A DNA stretch of 8,790 nt from NCBI GenBank assembly GCA_937911845.1, contig CALDQF010000336.1, positions 1 to 8,790 on the forward strand, given 5' to 3'. Below are positions 6,699 to 8,790 of the stretch, piece by piece. The position numbers were made by a program, and so were the translations under genes. The DNA is from an uncultured Phycisphaera sp. (lineage in GTDB: Bacteria > Planctomycetota > Phycisphaerae > Phycisphaerales > SM1A02). Every line of letters begins with the position of its first letter. The first letter of the stretch is position 1. The notes under the pieces are model-generated. The model saw only the letters and a list, made by a program, of their open reading frames with translations, ran no database searches and was not told the origin of the DNA.

Positions 6699-7659
6699 AC
6701 GCTCGATGAATCTTGCGGTTTCGAAAGTCGTCTGGGACCGTACGGTTTGAGATTTCCTTCCATTCCAGCTGCGTAGGAAGCCTCTCGACGTCCAATTCAA
6801 ACCCTCGGTCGTTGGTTGAGAAAAACAATTCTCCGTCGCGGGCCATAAAAGAGCTAGCGCACTCGATCAAGTACGCATGATCTCTTCCAACCGAAAATGT
6901 ATCTCTCATGCGCTTCGAGTTTGAGAACGTGGGCGGGTCCAAGACAATTGTGTCGTAAGATTCTCCGGGTTGGGGCCCATCTTCTAGGAACTGCAAACAG
7001 TCATCTTGGATACAGATGTGACGGTCATCTTCAGCCAATGCATTGAGTGTGCAGTTCCGCTGGTACCACTCAAGGTAGGTCTTGGAGAGATCGACGGTGG
7101 TGGTGGTGGTGGCTCCACCAATTCGAGCGTGGACGGAAAAAGCTCCGGTGTAGGCAAACAAGTTCAGCATGGACCGGCCGGCGATTCGTTCCCTGATCTC
7201 TCGGCGTAGGACTCGGTGATCAAGAAACAGGCCCACGTCGAGGTAATCGCTTAGGTTGATCTCGAACTGAACGCCGTATTCTTGAACCACCTTGCGCTGA
7301 TTCTTTTGTTCCATTCGAACGTACTGCTGTCGCTGGCCAGAACCATCTCTTTGTCGTCCTCGTGAACGGAGATGCACGCGATCCTCGGTGATGTTGAGTC
7401 CTTGGCCAACCTCGACACAGACTCTGTTCAGATACGCACGCTCGGCATCGGGATCGTCCCGGTCTTTGGTGCGAGGAAATGCCCAGACAACGGCATCCCC
7501 TTCGCATGTTGGATCTTGGGCATCCAGGTCTGCAAACCAGTCGACAATCAGTGGGAAATCCGGAATATCCCTTTCATAAAGACGAAAGCAAGTGATGCCT
7601 TGCTTGGGCCCCCAGCGGCCGAGATGCCGCATTCGGTTGGCGAGTCTTGCTGCAAGCAA
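6676..7659 (-). CDS. rlmK: 23S rRNA (guanine-N7)-methyltransferase, RlmK-type, standalone
   Basis: This is a class I SAM-dependent methyltransferase closely resembling the C-terminal (RlmK) half of enterobacterial RlmKL, which makes m7G2069 in 23S rRNA. Visible landmarks in order: LANRMRHLGRW (6-16, RlmK-type N-terminal helix), CFRLYERDIPDFP (24-36), NLSDYLDVGLFLDHR (135-149), SAM motif I NLFAYTGAFSVHA (166-178), TTTTTVDLSKTYLEW (184-198), motif IV DPPTFSNSKRM (241-251) and the C-terminal DFRNRKIHRAW (311-321). At 327 residues it covers only the RlmK unit; the THUMP/RlmL half is absent and not encoded next door. The only workable start is TTG at 7659, because an in-frame TGA lies eight codons further upstream; GAGAGG is 11 bases before it. 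Probably the last gene of a leftward unit with the DUF2256 and DUF6580 genes. Relatives acting on other sites (RlmI-type) have an N-terminal PUA domain, not seen here. Confidence 0.88.
   Translation of the reverse strand: MLAARLANRMRHLGRWGPKQGITCFRLYERDIPDFPLIVDWFADLDAQDPTCEGDAVVWAFPRTKDRDDPDAERAYLNRVCVEVGQGLNITEDRVHLRSRGRQRDGSGQRQQYVRMEQKNQRKVVQEYGVQFEINLSDYLDVGLFLDHRVLRREIRERIAGRSMLNLFAYTGAFSVHARIGGATTTTTVDLSKTYLEWYQRNCTLNALAEDDRHICIQDDCLQFLEDGPQPGESYDTIVLDPPTFSNSKRMRDTFSVGRDHAYLIECASSFMARDGELFFSTNDRGFELDVERLPTQLEWKEISNRTVPDDFRNRKIHRAWRFREAR
7096..7112. repeat. Short GGT trinucleotide run inside rlmK
   Basis: Five GGT units plus GG encode, on the - strand, the Thr run before VDLS in the methyltransferase. 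The family normally has two or three Thr here, so the run probably reflects codon repetition at a conserved site; it could be prone to slippage. Confidence 0.5.
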
Positions 7660-7805
7660 CTGTGGTTCAACCTCTCGATTTCAGGGGACGCGTCTGGTCT
7701 ACACTTTGGACCTCTCAACAGGATATGGGGTCTTCATTTTTTTGAGCAGTTTGGTCACCCAGTCACTGAACCTGTGGGGTGGGCCTCGCCTTTCAGAGCG
7801 GCCGG
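7660..7805. other. Intergenic gap between the DUF2256/DUF3253 gene and rlmK
   Basis: This 146-base gap is longer than the other spacing in the leftward unit. It has an A7 run on the - strand (T7 at 7737-7743) but no strong stem before it, and no clear promoter. A short open stretch in the rlmK frame ends at TAG 7699-7701; it is not recognisable as protein. An internal promoter for rlmK is possible but not shown. Confidence 0.3.
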
Positions 7806-8183
7806 TCAAGCCAGTGATGTTGCTCGGCGGATTCGGAAAGGGCCACGAGCTCGTGAGGGATCGACAATCTGGCCCTTTTGCGTGATTTCGTGGGTGCCCG
7901 CTGTGACCAGTCTTCGTGCCGCCGAACGGGCAGGTTCGAGGAGTTCTCGCCAGTTCAATGGGTCGACCGATTTTGCGGCTTCGCTCGGGCAAATGCTTTT
8001 GGAGGCTTCCGGGCTTTCCAGAAGTTGCTCAATGGCCTCTCCAAGTTGTTGGTCCACAGGACGAACTTTTTGCCGTCGGCAGCGATTCGAGCACCATTTC
8101 ACTTGGTCCCAATTTTTGGCCCACTTCCTTCGCCACTGAATGGTTCGCCCGCAAGCGAGGCAGTCTTTCTCTTGCCGCGTCAT
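7806..8183 (-). CDS. Small zinc-finger protein with DUF2256 and DUF3253 domains
   Basis: This 125-residue protein has two uncharacterised domains in a recognisable arrangement. Residues about 6-37 match DUF2256: C8 and C11, then WRRKWAKNWDQVKWC (17-31) and C35, giving a likely zinc site C8/C11/C31/C35. Residues about 45-120 match DUF3253, with EAIEQLLE (49-56), ICPSEAAK (64-71), a W..LL..ARSAARRL helix (78-92) and EITQKGQIVDPSRARGPFRIR (99-119). The second domain reads like a small winged-helix fold ending in a beta-hairpin, so nucleic-acid binding is plausible but unproven. The ATG at 8181-8183 has only a weak purine stretch upstream. It lies 33 bases after the DUF6580 gene on the same strand. 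The family names are recalled from motif patterns, without a search. Confidence 0.85.
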   Translation of the reverse strand: MTRQEKDCLACGRTIQWRRKWAKNWDQVKWCSNRCRRQKVRPVDQQLGEAIEQLLESPEASKSICPSEAAKSVDPLNWRELLEPARSAARRLVTAGTHEITQKGQIVDPSRARGPFRIRRATSLA

Positions 8184-8216
8184 GGCCGACTCTAGGCCGC
8201 TAGTCCAGCAGCCGGT

Positions 8217-8780
8217 TCAGGCAGGAAGACCGTCGGGAAGGATGCGTTTGGGGTGGGTCAACGAATGAAGCGAGCTCGTGGTGTGTCCGGCAACGGCCCA
8301 AGCGGCAAACAGCACGCCAGAAAAGAGAACGTCGCCGACAAGAGCATTTCGCCAAAACGGCACGCCTGCGTTCAGGGAGGCCAGTAAACCACTGGCGTCA
8401 GGGGTGTAACCCGTGCCCAGCAGCCAGACGGCAGTGTTGGTCGAGACGAAGAACAGGGCCGATCCGGCGAGGGCGCATCCACCGGCTCGCCATACCGTGG
8501 GCTTCTTCCGGAGAAATGATCTCAATAAGATCGGTGCACAGGCCGCGATGTACACCGCGGCCATCAGGGCTGGGCTGTACAGGCCCAAGAAGAGGTCTGT
8601 GATCAGCAGGGTGGCCCAAACCACAGCGATGGCTTGCCAACTTCGGGGCAGAAGGAATCCGCCAAAAAGTGCCACAGCGGCAACAGGGGTGAAGTTTTCT
8701 GGCATCGGTGCAAGGCGGCCAAGTACCGCGAAAGTCAGTAGAGCGAAGGCGTAGGACCAGTACGGGAGAGGGCTCTTCAT
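8217..8780 (-). CDS. Small multi-pass inner-membrane protein, DUF6580-like
   Basis: This is a 187-residue hydrophobic protein with about five predicted membrane segments (about 7-25, 32-45, 48-67, 70-88, 101-122, with another near 145-165). It shows the pattern I associate with DUF6580: GRLAPMPENFTPVAAVALFGG (21-41), TDLFLGLY (61-68), FFVSTNTAVWLLG (110-122) and AGVPFWRNALVGDVLFSGVLF (138-158). The function is unknown; the size and organisation resemble substrate-binding S components of ECF vitamin transporters, but this is only a resemblance and no ECF partner is visible. The start ATG (8778-8780) lies ten bases from the window edge, with GGGA just upstream, so its promoter and any earlier gene cannot be seen. 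Probably the first visible gene of a leftward unit with the DUF2256/DUF3253 gene and rlmK. Confidence 0.82.
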   Translation of the reverse strand: MKSPLPYWSYAFALLTFAVLGRLAPMPENFTPVAAVALFGGFLLPRSWQAIAVVWATLLITDLFLGLYSPALMAAVYIAACAPILLRSFLRKKPTVWRAGGCALAGSALFFVSTNTAVWLLGTGYTPDASGLLASLNAGVPFWRNALVGDVLFSGVLFAAWAVAGHTTSSLHSLTHPKRILPDGLPA

Positions 8781-8790
8781 TGAATCCCAT

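Noticed and set aside
7737..7743. T7 run as a terminator on the + strand
   Set aside because: No gene on the + strand ends nearby and no stable stem precedes it.
7699..7992. 97-residue - strand frame between the DUF2256/DUF3253 gene and rlmK, in the rlmK frame
   Set aside because: Most of it overlaps the DUF gene in another frame. The free end (..KLLKKMKTPYPVERSKV) looks protein-like but is too short, and two stops separate it from rlmK; not recognisable as a lost RlmL part.
7372..8139. 255-residue open frame on the + strand
   Set aside because: It runs antisense across rlmK and the DUF2256/DUF3253 gene, both supported by conserved motifs.
8398..8790. 130-residue - strand frame reaching the window edge
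   Set aside because: It is an alternate frame of the DUF6580-like gene, low in hydrophobic pattern and rich in Arg/Pro/His/Cys as typical shadow frames.

Overview
The window looks like chromosomal DNA of a Planctomycetota bacterium, most likely a Phycisphaerae/Phycisphaerales-type lineage. The best clue is a secreted protein ending in a VPSP + hydrophobic + poly-Arg tail, the PEP-CTERM variant common in that group. A TonB-dependent receptor (so an outer membrane) and frequent GTG/TTG starts fit this. The taxonomic call is an inference from protein character, not from a search. No RNA genes, CRISPR arrays, insertion sequences or phage genes are visible.

Left part (1-4667, + strand): a tightly overlapping metal-uptake operon. 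Two ABC-3 (ZnuB/TroC/MntB-type) permeases are joined by a 4-base ATGA overlap, and the second is joined to a TonB-dependent outer-membrane receptor by a 4-base GTGA overlap. An upstream gene, probably the ABC ATPase, appears to end at about base 30. Both permeases carry an extra C-terminal domain of roughly 120 residues that resembles a DtxR/MntR metal-dependent repressor (winged helix plus dimerisation/metal-binding segment with an E/D..EH motif). The receptor's reading frame is broken near 4531-4546. The missing canonical C-terminus (ENVFDVDYRRHGSGVNEPGR..., ending in Phe) is present one frame over and stops at 4667, so about one base is missing in this sequence, through error or mutation.

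Middle part (4682-6665): purT (formate-dependent GAR transformylase) on the - strand converges on the receptor gene. It is divergent from a PEP-CTERM-type exported protein on the + strand. The divergent intergenic region is AT-rich, contains several TTTGA/TCAAA half-sites, and has a perfect 7-bp hairpin covering a Shine-Dalgarno-like AAGGAAG.

Right part (6676-8780, - strand): a likely three-gene unit, transcribed right to left. It holds a DUF6580-like small membrane protein, a DUF2256+DUF3253 zinc-finger protein, and a standalone RlmK-type 23S rRNA methyltransferase starting at TTG and lacking the RlmL half found in enterobacterial RlmKL.

Most of the window is housekeeping or transport. The most unusual elements are the duplicated transporter-repressor fusion and its link to an outer-membrane receptor. 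They suggest a metal-sensing uptake pathway running from outer to inner membrane.
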